From positions 15,788 to 79,787 of the forward strand of contig CAZWXD010000014.1 of assembly GCA_964638035.1 (NCBI GenBank): 64,000 nt of DNA, given 5' to 3'. The stretch comes from JAGGAG01 sp964638035 (lineage in GTDB: Bacteria > Gemmatimonadota > Gemmatimonadetes > Gemmatimonadales > GWC2-71-9). Under the pieces are notes generated by a model that did no database searches, was not told the DNA's origin, and saw nothing but the letters and a program-made list of their open reading frames with translations. Every line of letters begins with the position of its first letter. The stretch's first letter is position 1. This document shows positions 33,311 through 41,984 of the stretch, piece after piece. The position numbers and the translations under genes were made by a program.

Positions 33311-35440
33311 CTACTGCAGGAACAGCATCTCCGAGTAGGTCGGGAGCGGCCACAAGTCGCTCGCCACCTGCGTCTCCAGTGTGTCCACCACCGTCCGCAG
33401 GTCGTCCATCGCAGGCTTCACGTCGGCGGCGATGTGCTGGGCATGCTTGAACGGGTCGGCCGCATGCGCACTGTTCGCCTTCTCCAGCCGGGCGGTGGCC
33501 TTCCTGAGGGACGCCACCAGGGCGACGAACTCCTCCAGCGCCTTCCGCTGGTCGGGAGACTTCACCCCAGCCGCCTCGAGGGCCGCGAGGGACGAGGCCA
33601 TCAACTCCTGTTGCTGGAGCGCGGCAGGGAGTACGAGCGTTCGCGCCATGTTCACCGCCACGTCGGCCTCGATCCCCATCTGCTTCACGTACTTCTCCAC
33701 CGCAATGTGATACCGGCTCTCCACCTCGGCCTTGTTGAGCACGCCGTACGCCTTGAAGAGGTCGGCGGTCTTCTTCGCCTTGAGCACCGGGAAGGACGAC
33801 ACCGAGTCCTGCAGGATGGGCAGGCCGCGCCGTGCCGCCTCCCGGTGCCACTCGGCCGAGTAGTTGTCGCCGTCGAAGATGACCCGCTTGTGCGCCTTGA
33901 TCTCCTGCTTGAGCACCTTCATGACGGCATCCTGCAGCTTCGCCGGCGAGGGCTTGCCACCGGCAGCCTTCTCCAGCTCCCCGGCGATGTAGTCGACGGA
34001 CTCCGCGACGATCGTGTTCAGCACGGTGTTGGGCCACGCGATGCTGGCGGAGGAGCCCACGGCCCGGAACTCGAACTTGTTCCCGGTGAAGGCGAACGGC
34101 GAGGTGCGGTTCCGGTCGCCGGAGTGCCGCGGCAGCTGGGGAAGGGTGCGCGTCCCGAGGTCCATCGTCCCCCCGCGAAGGGTCCGCTTGGGCTGCCCCG
34201 ACTCGACCTGCGCCAGGATGTCGGACAGCATCGTGCCGAGGAAGATCGAGATGATCGCGGGCGGGGCCTCATTGGCCCCCAGCCGGTGATCGTTGGCGGC
34301 GGACGCAATGGACGCCCGGAGCAGGTCGGCGTGCAGGTCCACCGCCCGGATCACGGCCACGAGGAAGACCAGGAACTGCAGGTTCGTGTGGGTGTCGTCC
34401 TGGGGGTCGAGCAGGTTGACCCCGGTATCGGTGGCCATGGACCAGTTGTTGTGCTTGCCGGAGCCGTTGATGCCCGCAAAGGGCTTCTCGTGCAGGAGCG
34501 CCGCCAGGCCATGCCGTTCCGCCACGCGCTTCACCGTCTCCATCGTGAGCATCTGGTGGTCGCTCGCGATCTGGCTCTGCTCGAAGAGCGGGGCGATCTC
34601 GTACTGGCCCGGGGCCACTTCGTTGTGCCGCGTCTTGACCGGCACGCCCAGCCGCCAGAGCTCGCGTTCCACCTCGTTCATGCATGCCAGCACCCGGGCC
34701 GGGATCGTGCCGAAGTACTGGTCCTCGAGCTGCTGCCCCTTGGGCGGGCGGGCGCCAAACAGCGTCCGCTCACTCGCCACGAGGTCGGGTCGGGAAAAGA
34801 ACAGCTCCCGGTCAATGAGGAAGTATTCCTGTTCCGGCCCCACGGTCGTGAGCACCCGGGACACCCCCGTGTCGGTTCCGAAGAGCCGGAGGATCCGCAG
34901 CGCCTGCTTGGAGAGCGCCTCCATGGAACGGAGGAGGGGGATCTTGGTGTCCAGCGCCTCACCGGTCCACGACACAAAGGCCGTGGGGATGCAGAGTGTC
35001 ACGGCGCCACCCTGGCCGCGCATGAGGAACGCCGGGCTGGTGGGATCCCACGCGGTGTAGCCGCGGGCCTCGAACGTCGCCCGGAGGCCGCCCGACGGGA
35101 AGCTCGACGCATCCGGCTCGCCCTGCACCAGGTCACCGCCCGAGAAGTTGAACACCGACCCCCCCTGGCCGTCCGGTGACACCAGCGCGTCATGCTTCTC
35201 GGCGGTGAGGCCGGTGAGCGGCTGGAACCAGTGCGTGAAGTGGGTGGCACCCGCCTCCATCGCCCAGTCCTTCATCGTCGCCGCCACCACGTCGGCCGCC
35301 TTCGGGTCGAGCGGCTCGCCGTGGTCGATGGTCCGGACCAGGCTCTTGTACACCTCACGGGGGAGCCGCTGCCGCATGACGCGGCGGGAGTAGACGTCTG
35401 CACTGAAGATCGTGTCCACGCGCTCGGTGGGTTCGCTCAT
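33311..35440 (-). CDS. glnN: Type III glutamine synthetase (GlnN)
   Basis: A 709-residue ammonia-assimilating enzyme (glutamate + NH3 + ATP). The length and order of motifs fit GSIII: THFTHWFQPLTG, EKHDALVSPDG, GPEQEYFLID, NEVAPGQYEIAP, INGSGKHNNWS and GSSASIAWPN. GSIII is a dodecamer distinct from GlnA. ATG 35440 has GGAG upstream. The 114-base divergent region to padR includes a perfect palindrome; PadR could also affect this gene. Confidence 0.95.
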   Translation of the reverse strand: MSEPTERVDTIFSADVYSRRVMRQRLPREVYKSLVRTIDHGEPLDPKAADVVAATMKDWAMEAGATHFTHWFQPLTGLTAEKHDALVSPDGQGGSVFNFSGGDLVQGEPDASSFPSGGLRATFEARGYTAWDPTSPAFLMRGQGGAVTLCIPTAFVSWTGEALDTKIPLLRSMEALSKQALRILRLFGTDTGVSRVLTTVGPEQEYFLIDRELFFSRPDLVASERTLFGARPPKGQQLEDQYFGTIPARVLACMNEVERELWRLGVPVKTRHNEVAPGQYEIAPLFEQSQIASDHQMLTMETVKRVAERHGLAALLHEKPFAGINGSGKHNNWSMATDTGVNLLDPQDDTHTNLQFLVFLVAVIRAVDLHADLLRASIASAANDHRLGANEAPPAIISIFLGTMLSDILAQVESGQPKRTLRGGTMDLGTRTLPQLPRHSGDRNRTSPFAFTGNKFEFRAVGSSASIAWPNTVLNTIVAESVDYIAGELEKAAGGKPSPAKLQDAVMKVLKQEIKAHKRVIFDGDNYSAEWHREAARRGLPILQDSVSSFPVLKAKKTADLFKAYGVLNKAEVESRYHIAVEKYVKQMGIEADVAVNMARTLVLPAALQQQELMASSLAALEAAGVKSPDQRKALEEFVALVASLRKATARLEKANSAHAADPFKHAQHIAADVKPAMDDLRTVVDTLETQVASDLWPLPTYSEMLFLQ

Positions 35441-35526
35441 GGTGCTGCTCCGCCTCGGGTCGGGATGACTGGGTTGGGTGGCTACGACGCCAAGGCTACT
35501 GGGACCGGGTTTTCCCGTCTAGCTTT

Positions 35527-35549
35527 CTCCCATAGTCTTTCTATGGGAG
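35527..35549. promoter_or_regulatory. PadR operator-like palindrome
   Basis: CTCCCATAG (35527-35535) and CTATGGGAG (35541-35549) form a perfect nine-base inverted repeat with a five-base spacer. The right arm contains the GGGAG ribosome site of padR, so binding would block translation or transcription start of the repressor itself. Confidence 0.65.
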
Positions 35550-35554
35550 CACCA

Positions 35555-35893
35555 ATGCTGTACCGGGGAACCCTCGACCTCCTGATCCTGCATGCGCTCC
35601 GGTGGGAGCCGACCCATGGCGGCGGGGTGGCCGACTGGATCCGCCTGGTGACCCAGGGCGCGATCGCGGTGGAGGAGGGGAGCCTCTACCCTGCCCTCCA
35701 GCGCCTCGCGGCCCGCGGCCTCATTGAGGCGGAATGGGGCACATCGGACCACAACCGGAGGGCACGGTACTACCAGCTCACGCCCCGTGGACGGCAGCGC
35801 TACTGGGTCGAGGTGCAGCAGTGGCAGCGGTACGTCGAGACGATGCAGCGGGTCATCTCGTACGGGACGGCGGGGAGCATCCGTGGTCCGTAG
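35555..35893 (+). CDS. PadR-family transcriptional regulator
   Basis: A 112-residue winged-helix repressor with the PadR N-terminal signature MLYRGTLDLLILHAL and the wing region EGSLYPALQRLAARGLIEAEW (in part: GSLYPALQRL), ending in a helical dimerisation arm. ATG 35555 was chosen because GGGAG lies six bases ahead; ATG 35543 has no ribosome site. It overlaps a perfect palindrome, suggesting autoregulation. The SPFH gene 60 bases downstream and the divergent glnN are possible targets. Confidence 0.88.
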   Translation: MLYRGTLDLLILHALRWEPTHGGGVADWIRLVTQGAIAVEEGSLYPALQRLAARGLIEAEWGTSDHNRRARYYQLTPRGRQRYWVEVQQWQRYVETMQRVISYGTAGSIRGP

Positions 35894-35952
35894 CCGTACC
35901 AGCCATGCTCCCCTGCGGTTACCATCCAGCAACTCCCACCTGGGCTTCCTCC

Positions 35953-36873
35953 ATGGGTCGGCTCGTCCTCGGCGGCATCCTCCTTGTCGTGTCCCTCATC
36001 ATCCTGGCCACGGCCTCGGGCCTCAAGGCGTCCGGCGGCCCCCGCCCCGGGGCCACCATTTCCCGCCTGGTAGGCCTCGTACTGGGCGCCATTGCCATCG
36101 TGCTCCTGTCCACGAGTTCCCTCGTGGTCGTCGATGCGGGCACGGTCGGGGTGCAGCACGCCTTCGGGAAGGTCAATCCCGCGCCGCTGCTCCCCGGCGT
36201 GCGCTTCGTCCCGCCCTGGGCACAGGTGGAGCGGTTCTCCACCCGCGAGGAGCAATGGCCGCGGGCGGGCGAGGAAGCCGAGCGGATCGCGGCGCTCTCC
36301 AGCGAGCAGATGGGGATGAGCGTGGAGGCGGCCGTGCGCTGGCAGATCGATCCCCAGCAGGCCCCCCGGATCTACCAGGAGATCGGCGGGCACGAGCAGA
36401 TCGAGAACGTCGTCCAGAACGCCATCCGGAACGGCGTGCGTGACGGCATGGTGCAGTTCTCCATCAACGACATCGCGGAGCGGAACCGGATCGCCAGCGC
36501 CATGCAGGCCGAGGTGGACTCGGCGCTCATCACCCAGCCCCGCGGGGGCGGCGCGCAGTTCCGGATCGCCGAGATCACGGCCTTCTTCCTGCGCGACCTG
36601 CAACCCCCCGCCCAGGTGGTGCAGGCCATCAACAGCAAGATCGCCCAGGAGCAGCAGGTGCAGACGGAGAAGCACCGGGTGGAGGTGGCCCGGCTGCAGG
36701 CCGAGCAGCAGCGGTTGCTCAACCAGACGCTCACGCCCGAGGCCCTTACGAAGCAGTACCTCGAGGTGCTGCACGACATGAAGGGATCGAACAACCTCGT
36801 GATCATGGTGCCGACGGAGGGGGGCATGCCGGTGCTGAACCTGGGCGACCTGCGGAAGAACCTCGGCAAGTAG
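35953..36873 (+). CDS. SPFH/prohibitin-family membrane protein
   Basis: A 306-residue protein with two N-terminal hydrophobic segments (GGILLVVSLIILA and LVLGAIAIVLLS), a Band-7 domain (GTVGVQHAFGKV, then IRNGVRDGM) and a C-terminal coiled coil rich in Gln and Glu (INSKIAQEQQVQTEKHRVEVA, in part). SPFH proteins form membrane-associated ring assemblies that scaffold proteases and microdomains. ATG 35953 was chosen because the coding pattern begins there; no clear ribosome site. It follows padR, possibly co-transcribed. Confidence 0.85.
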   Translation: MGRLVLGGILLVVSLIILATASGLKASGGPRPGATISRLVGLVLGAIAIVLLSTSSLVVVDAGTVGVQHAFGKVNPAPLLPGVRFVPPWAQVERFSTREEQWPRAGEEAERIAALSSEQMGMSVEAAVRWQIDPQQAPRIYQEIGGHEQIENVVQNAIRNGVRDGMVQFSINDIAERNRIASAMQAEVDSALITQPRGGGAQFRIAEITAFFLRDLQPPAQVVQAINSKIAQEQQVQTEKHRVEVARLQAEQQRLLNQTLTPEALTKQYLEVLHDMKGSNNLVIMVPTEGGMPVLNLGDLRKNLGK

Positions 36874-36918
36874 CCTGGGGCGCGCGCAGGCCGCCGTCCC
36901 GGTCCCCCGCCGCACAGG

Positions 36919-37887
36919 TCACGGCGAGGTCGAGGGGCCCCCGGGTGAATGCGCCAACCGGATCCACTCGCCCGGCGCTTCTCGGCTGCTTCCGACCACG
37001 AGGCGCCGTACCCCCTCGCCATCCTCCTCTATCCATCCCGAGGCGTCCAGCACTTCGCCGGCCAGGACCTGGCCGGCATAGGTCGGCGTGAAGGCAAGCA
37101 CCTCGCTGACACCGCCACCCTCCACCAGGTAGCGCGCCGGATGGTCGAACGCCGCACGGTCATCCACCACCGACGCCACCACCCTGCCCCTGCCCAACTT
37201 GCGCACCTTGCCCGGCAGCGGAGTTTGCTCGCTTGCGTGGGCCACCAGGCTGAGGTCAATGCGGGTGCTGCTGGTCATGGCCTTCGTCCCCTTGCGTTGC
37301 TCGTGCCAGGCATACTCAACGAACGTGAGCTCGCTGCCGCGGCGCTCCCAGGCAGCTCGCCAGTCGGCTTCGCCCGGTGTCTGGAGTTCCCCGGCGGCAA
37401 TCGCGAGGCGAAGGGCCGCACGCGCCGCCTGGAACGCCAGGCGACCATACGCCACCAGGTCGATGTCTGAGGCATTCGTGTGTGCGCCGAGCAGGAGGGA
37501 GCCCGTCAGGCCGAGCTGGGCGACATCCGCGCCACGCCGCCCGAGCACCTCGACGACGCCCAATGCCGTGGACTCCAGCCCACGGGCGTCACCCTGTGCC
37601 CGCAGCCATGCCAGGCGCGCATCGGGGCGGTACACCCTCACCACGGCCTCCGCAGGTACCAGGTGCACCACGGCATCCACGACGCCGGAATGCGAGAGCC
37701 ACTCCGGGTGCCGGGCTGCAAGCAGGGCCGCCGCCGGCTCGGTCCCGAGCTTCTGCAGGCGGCCCTCGTGTCGCACGTACCGGAGGCTCGTGACCAGCCG
37801 GCCGGCATCGATGAGGGGGGACACAACCGCAAGAAAGAGCCCGTCCGCGGTCTCGACATAGTCGCGCGGACGGGCCCCGGTCACCAC
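36919..37887 (-). CDS. COG1665-like predicted nucleotidyltransferase
   Basis: About 322 residues. The N-terminal domain opens with RPRDYVETADGLFLAVV and later has RHPEWLS and VVRVYRPDARL; the middle holds a polymerase-beta-type nucleotidyltransferase motif GSLLLGAHTNASDIDLVAYG (GS at 129-130, acidic pair DID 141-143). This pattern recalls the predicted nucleotidyltransferases best known from archaea. A third acidic residue and target are not identified. GTG 37887 or 37884 follows AGTAGG, a few bases after the lipoprotein gene. Function unknown; transfer from archaea is possible but unproven. Confidence 0.65.
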   Translation of the reverse strand: MVTGARPRDYVETADGLFLAVVSPLIDAGRLVTSLRYVRHEGRLQKLGTEPAAALLAARHPEWLSHSGVVDAVVHLVPAEAVVRVYRPDARLAWLRAQGDARGLESTALGVVEVLGRRGADVAQLGLTGSLLLGAHTNASDIDLVAYGRLAFQAARAALRLAIAAGELQTPGEADWRAAWERRGSELTFVEYAWHEQRKGTKAMTSSTRIDLSLVAHASEQTPLPGKVRKLGRGRVVASVVDDRAAFDHPARYLVEGGGVSEVLAFTPTYAGQVLAGEVLDASGWIEEDGEGVRRLVVGSSREAPGEWIRLAHSPGGPSTSP

Positions 37888-37894
37888 AGCGTGC

Positions 37895-38563
37895 CTACTT
37901 CTCGAAGGAGATGCCCAGCGCCTCGACGTACGTGACGTCGACGTGGTCGCCAACCTTGAGCGCCGACAGCACGTCCGGGTCGTCGACCTGGACTGGCACA
38001 TCGCCCATCCGCGCCGTCCTGATGGTGATCTCCTGCTCGGCGAGGTCGATCCCGACGACCTCCACGGTTGCCGTCACCACCGTGCCGGCGATGCCCGTGG
38101 GCTTGTCGCCCGGCAGGCGGATGATGGTGTCACGGACCGCCATCTTGGCGGGGCCTGTTCCGGTCTTCCGGATGTCCACGGCGACGGCTTCCAGGTACTC
38201 GGCCACGAACACGTCGCCCGGGCGCACCGCATTGAGGCGGGTGTAGCGCGGGTCCACCTTCACCGACGCCGTGTCACCATCCTCGCTCTCGAGGACGACG
38301 ACACGCGTCACGGTGTCGATCGCGAGCACCTTCACCCGCTCCTTCGTATAGGAGCCGACGGTGGCCCCAACGGTGTCGGGGCGGACGGCGGCAGCGGCGG
38401 CCGGTGCGGGCGTTGGCGCGGCTGCCTTGGGTGCGGCGGCCTTGGGGGCGGCAGCCTTCGGTGCGGCTGCAGCAGCCGGTGTCGGTGCCGGGGTTGGCTC
38501 CTTCTTGCTGCAGGCAGCGAGCACGGCAGCGGCCACCAGGGTCGCGAGGACTGCGGAACGCAT
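37895..38563 (-). CDS. Lipoprotein with Ala-Pro-Lys repeat linker
   Basis: A 222-residue lipoprotein: signal ending LAACSKK, then a low-complexity linker with three KAAAP repeats, and a beta-rich domain of about 150 residues (VKVLAIDTVTRVVVLES, VFVAEYLEAVAVDI). The domain looks like the small OB- or DUF-type beta proteins found in Gram-negative envelopes; I do not recognise a family. ATG 38563 has GGGAG. It is followed closely by the nucleotidyltransferase gene, an odd pairing of an envelope and a cytoplasmic protein. Confidence 0.7.
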   Translation of the reverse strand: MRSAVLATLVAAAVLAACSKKEPTPAPTPAAAAAPKAAAPKAAAPKAAAPTPAPAAAAAVRPDTVGATVGSYTKERVKVLAIDTVTRVVVLESEDGDTASVKVDPRYTRLNAVRPGDVFVAEYLEAVAVDIRKTGTGPAKMAVRDTIIRLPGDKPTGIAGTVVTATVEVVGIDLAEQEITIRTARMGDVPVQVDDPDVLSALKVGDHVDVTYVEALGISFEK

Positions 38564-38781
38564 GGGTATCTCCCAAAGGGGGTTGAGAATCCGGGCGGCC
38601 AAACGTCGCGGTTCCTGCGACGGCCGTCAAGCCGCATGGTGCGCCAGGTCACACGGCTCCAGCAGGGGCAGGGCGGCCGGCAGGCAGCATGAGGGGCGGC
38701 GCCGGCCCGTGCGCCGACCCCGCCCCCCACTGCACGGCGGCTACCCTGCGGCGCCCCTTGCGCTTAAGTTGCCGACCCGCT

Positions 38782-38868
38782 GGACAGGTGTCCGAGTGGC
38801 TGAAGGAGCCGGTCTCGAAAACCGGTATACCGGCAACGGTATCGAGGGTTCGAATCCCTCCCTGTCCG
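38782..38868 (+). tRNA. tRNA-Ser(CGA)
   Basis: Acceptor arms GGACAGG / CCTGTCC, anticodon stem CCGGT/ACCGG around the loop CTCGAAA (anticodon CGA), long variable arm and T-loop GGTTCGAATCC. Class II serine tRNA reading UCG. CCA is not encoded. The acceptor arm is identical to that of tRNA-Ser(GGA) at 24326. Confidence 0.93.
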
Positions 38869-38881
38869 TCCTTCCATGGTG

Positions 38882-39055
38882 TCAGGCCAGGAGCTGCACG
38901 GCTCCGGCTGCCGGTGCGGCGCTCACCCCCCGCTCCATGGGTGTCTTGTAGGTCTTCACGGCCACCAGCAGGATCACCAGCAGGATGAGCGTGGGGATGA
39001 ACCACACCCACCACGCAACGTGACGCAATGGCTCCCGGCCTTCGGTCGATGCCAT
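38882..39055 (-). CDS. Small single-pass membrane protein (57 aa)
   Basis: A 57-residue protein: basic/Trp-rich N-region (LRHVAWWVWFIP) and one helix of about 17 hydrophobic residues (TLILLVILLVAVKTY), then a short tail. ATG 39055 has GGGGAG nine bases before it. It follows the DUF5692-type membrane protein gene, with a ten-base-stem hairpin between them. It could be an accessory subunit of that protein. Nothing else in its sequence identifies it. Confidence 0.6.
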   Translation of the reverse strand: MASTEGREPLRHVAWWVWFIPTLILLVILLVAVKTYKTPMERGVSAAPAAGAVQLLA

Positions 39056-39085
39056 GTCTTGCTCCCCAGGAAAGTAAGGTGAACG

Positions 39086-39114
39086 GCGGCCCTGCCCCTG
39101 TGGCGCAGGGCCGC
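39086..39114. terminator. Strong hairpin between membrane-protein genes
   Basis: GCGGCCCTGC (39086-39095) and GCAGGGCCGC (39105-39114) pair perfectly around nine bases. No T-tract follows on either strand, so it may attenuate or stabilise message rather than fully terminate. Confidence 0.5.
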
Positions 39115-39128
39115 CCGGTGTTCCCTGC

Positions 39129-40433
39129 CTACGCCGCTGCCAGCCGCGCCTCGGGCGGGATGGGCTGCCCGGTGGCCGACTCGTTCTGCCCCACCTCGAT
39201 GCTTGCCGGGGCTTTCCCGGTGAACCGCCACCGGAAGTGCAGGAAGGCATAGGCGACGTTCACCGCGAGGCTCAGGATCGCAAAGCCCCAGATGAGCTGG
39301 TCGCTCCGCCACAGCGGCATCGCCATGTGCATCTGGAAGACGTTGTCCGCCAGGCGCTTGAAGGTGAACAGGTACATCATGTAGAGCGTGAGGGTATAGG
39401 CGCGTGCCTGCATCCAGGTGCCTTCCCGGATGTAGAACGCTGTCACCGTGGGCGCCACGATGATGATGATGGTGTACCAGACCGTGTTCGGGAAGTTCAT
39501 GTACACGAAGCAGATGTTCCAGATATCGTAGGCGATGATCCAGAACTTGGTCATCCCGGGCCAGAGCATGTCGTGTGGCGCCTCGGGATCCCGGTGGATG
39601 GTGAGCCAGGCGCTGATGGTGATGATGTTGAGGATCCCCGCCGTGGCATTGAGCAGGTTGGGCACCGAGTCCCCGCTCAGCCAGGTGGCCAGGTCCTGCT
39701 TCACCGCCTCGGCGATGTTGATGGCCAGGATGACCGCCACCGTGATCCGGGCCCAGCGCTTCTTCCAGATCCCCGTGAACCGCATCAGCGAGAAGAACAC
39801 CGCGCCGGCCACCGCCGAATAGAGCTTGACCCAGCGGAACCAGTGGTCGAAGCCCGAATGGAGCCAGAGGGGGATCAGCACGATCGGAAGCACGAAGTAC
39901 CACACAATCGCGGCGTTCTTCGAGTACCGGGTCCACTCGTTGATGGCAACGAGGAAGAAGAACAGGAAGATGCCGTGGATCCACGAGATGGCAGGCGAGA
40001 ACGGCCTGACGGTCAGCGGCAGCTCCCCCAGCTTGAACTCGTACTGGCGGTTCGTGAGCTTCCGGAAGGTGGCGCCCTCCAGCTCGGGCAATACCGTGCC
40101 GCCACTGAGGGTGATGCCATCCGGCCCTTCGGTGAAGCGCAGCTGCTCCACCTTCTTGTAGGTCCCGGTGGACTTGTGGACCTCCACGGTGCCGTCAGTG
40201 CTGAAGCGGAAGTCGTAGATGACCCCGCCATCCCCCGCCACGCCAACCTCGGGCACTCCCTCGAACGTGGCGATCCAGCGGCCGGACAACCCCGCCTGGG
40301 CCTGGGCCGACGTTGCGAGGACGCCCAGCGCCGCCAGGGCCAGCACCAGCATGCCGCGGACGCGGCGCCAGGTGCTGGCGGCCAGGCCAGCCTGCGCGTG
40401 CAGCGGAGCATCACCAGCCGGACGAGCGAACAT
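39129..40433 (-). CDS. DUF5692-type multi-pass membrane protein with exported N-domain
   Basis: A 434-residue protein. A signal sequence (LVLALAALGVLATSAQAQ) precedes a beta-rich region of about 100 residues; from about residue 150 come eight or more helices with blocks typical of DUF5692: INEWTRYSKNAA, HSGFDHWFRWVKLYSA, AINIAEAVKQDL, WPGMTKFWIIAYDIWN. DUF5692 is of unknown function. The extra exported N-terminal domain is unusual for it. ATG 40433 has GGGAG. It precedes the 57-residue membrane protein and follows an outer-membrane barrel gene. Confidence 0.7.
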   Translation of the reverse strand: MFARPAGDAPLHAQAGLAASTWRRVRGMLVLALAALGVLATSAQAQAGLSGRWIATFEGVPEVGVAGDGGVIYDFRFSTDGTVEVHKSTGTYKKVEQLRFTEGPDGITLSGGTVLPELEGATFRKLTNRQYEFKLGELPLTVRPFSPAISWIHGIFLFFFLVAINEWTRYSKNAAIVWYFVLPIVLIPLWLHSGFDHWFRWVKLYSAVAGAVFFSLMRFTGIWKKRWARITVAVILAINIAEAVKQDLATWLSGDSVPNLLNATAGILNIITISAWLTIHRDPEAPHDMLWPGMTKFWIIAYDIWNICFVYMNFPNTVWYTIIIIVAPTVTAFYIREGTWMQARAYTLTLYMMYLFTFKRLADNVFQMHMAMPLWRSDQLIWGFAILSLAVNVAYAFLHFRWRFTGKAPASIEVGQNESATGQPIPPEARLAAA

Positions 40434-40474
40434 GCTGACTCCCGGGTTCGGGGACTGTGGATCGGAAGGTCGGG

Positions 40475-41236
40475 CTACTTGCCATCATCAGAAAGGTCCA
40501 CGAAGGGGAACACCGCCGAGACCTGCAGGGTGCGGTTCCGGATCGCGTCGCCGGGGTTGTCCTTGAGGAGGTCGGTGAAGCCCCACTGGTACCGGACGAA
40601 TATGGTGGGCCGGCTGCGGGTCTTGCTGCCCCAGGGCGAGTACCCGGCCTCGAGCACGGCGCCAAAGTCCCAGCGCTGGTAGTAGTCGGATGAGTTGAAC
40701 GACACGTCCACGTCACCCGACACCGGGGGCGCCGTCGTGGTGAAGATGGACTTCACGCTGGTGCGATAGGCGGCGTACGGACCGGCCCCCACCCGGAACT
40801 TCGGGTGCGGACGGTAGGAGAGCACCACCGGGAGGTCGATGAAGTTGAAGTTGACCTTGGTGCGGCTGGTGCGGCTCAGGACATCGTCCAGCTCGGGGTT
40901 GCCCTGCATGTACGCCGGAACGGCCCCGGCCGACGACGCCCCCTTCTGGGACAGTGGGGCAAGCTCGGGGAGGAGCCACCACTTCCCCTCACCATCGAGC
41001 CGCTTGTTGAGCACCACGGCATAGTTCAGGCCCCAGCGGGTCTCAGTGTCAGCGAGCCCGGTGAGCGACGACGCGTTGGCGCCGATCTTGATGGCAAAGT
41101 GCAGGTCTGGCGCCGCCACCTTGGGCCCGAAGATCATGACGAGGATGACGGCCTGTGCCTGGGCCTGCCGCACGCCGGCCAGGGAGAACACGATGGCCAG
41201 GCAGGCCCCGAGGACTGCCGCACGAAGGCGGTGCAT
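40475..41236 (-). CDS. Outer-membrane beta-barrel protein (porin-like, PF13568 style)
   Basis: A 253-residue exported protein. Signal peptide ends at QAQA; the rest alternates amphipathic strands (RWGLNYAVVLNKRL, KVNFNFIDLPVVLSYR, FRVGAGPYAAY, FVRYQWGFTDL). This is the pattern of small opacity-type barrels. ATG 41236 has AAGGAG. Substrate or role cannot be inferred. The downstream membrane-protein gene is 41 bases away. Confidence 0.75.
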   Translation of the reverse strand: MHRLRAAVLGACLAIVFSLAGVRQAQAQAVILVMIFGPKVAAPDLHFAIKIGANASSLTGLADTETRWGLNYAVVLNKRLDGEGKWWLLPELAPLSQKGASSAGAVPAYMQGNPELDDVLSRTSRTKVNFNFIDLPVVLSYRPHPKFRVGAGPYAAYRTSVKSIFTTTAPPVSGDVDVSFNSSDYYQRWDFGAVLEAGYSPWGSKTRSRPTIFVRYQWGFTDLLKDNPGDAIRNRTLQVSAVFPFVDLSDDGK

Positions 41237-41309
41237 GACGCTCCTTGGTGGTACGGGGATGGTGCGGCAGACGGCGGATGCCACAAAAGCTCACTTGGGG
41301 CCGTGCCAG

Positions 41310-41345
41310 CGTCAAGGGACGGGCAGGGCCTTCATGTCACCGTGA
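41310..41345 (-). promoter_or_regulatory. Possible weak promoter upstream of porin gene
   Basis: Within the 136-base gap a TTGACG box (plus 41310-41315) lies on the minus strand, but no good -10 box follows at standard spacing. The gap also carries a GCGCAACGCGC-type inverted repeat. Only suggestive. Confidence 0.25.
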
Positions 41346-41372
41346 CGCAGCGCGTTGCGCTCCGTTTTCAGG

Positions 41373-41984
41373 TCAGAAGGTGCCTTCCAGGCCGACCATC
41401 CAGAACTGGTCGCCTGCGGGATCGATGAAGTACGCCAGCAGCTGCACCGGGCCCGGCCCCGCCCGTGCAAGGAAGCCCCAGTCCGCGTCCACCTCTGCGC
41501 GGAAGGTCTTCGTCCGCTGCGACATCAACCCAAGGGCACCCCACGGCACCACCCGGTATGACAGCTCGCCCCAGGCATAGAAGAAGTTGCCCTGGCTGCC
41601 GTCCAGGTCGAACAGGTACTCGGCCTCGACCCATGCCTCCAGCCTCCCTGTCGTGAACTCGACCTCGACGCCGGGCACCACGCCGTCGGTCTGCCCCACG
41701 GCGACGCCCGCCATGGGCGTGAGCACCAGGGTGCCCAGCGACCACGAGCGTCCCACGAACGCGGAGAAGGTGTCGCGGTCCTCATAGTTGTAACGGGCTT
41801 CGAGGTGGAGTGCGCCGCGATCGGCCAGCGCCATCGGCAGCAGGAAGTCAGGTTCGTCGGGGATGAAGTAGTGGTAGGCCTGGAGGTCGAACGACCAATA
41901 CTGCTGGCCAGCCTGGGCGTGGGATGCCGCTGGCATCGCCAGCACCGCCAGCACCGCCGCAGGCAGGAGCCTCAGGTGGGCCAC
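41373..41984 (-). CDS. Small outer-membrane beta-barrel protein
   Basis: A 203-residue exported protein: signal peptide ending HAQAGQ, then eight to ten amphipathic strands (YWSFDLQAYHYFIP, LHLEARYNYED, SAFVGRSWSL, LEAWVEAEYLFDL). It ends in Phe, typical of barrel-insertion signals. GTG 41984 overlaps the 3' end of tadA by 13 bases. I do not recognise a family beyond the barrel. Probably co-transcribed with tadA. Confidence 0.7.
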   Translation of the reverse strand: MAHLRLLPAAVLAVLAMPAASHAQAGQQYWSFDLQAYHYFIPDEPDFLLPMALADRGALHLEARYNYEDRDTFSAFVGRSWSLGTLVLTPMAGVAVGQTDGVVPGVEVEFTTGRLEAWVEAEYLFDLDGSQGNFFYAWGELSYRVVPWGALGLMSQRTKTFRAEVDADWGFLARAGPGPVQLLAYFIDPAGDQFWMVGLEGTF

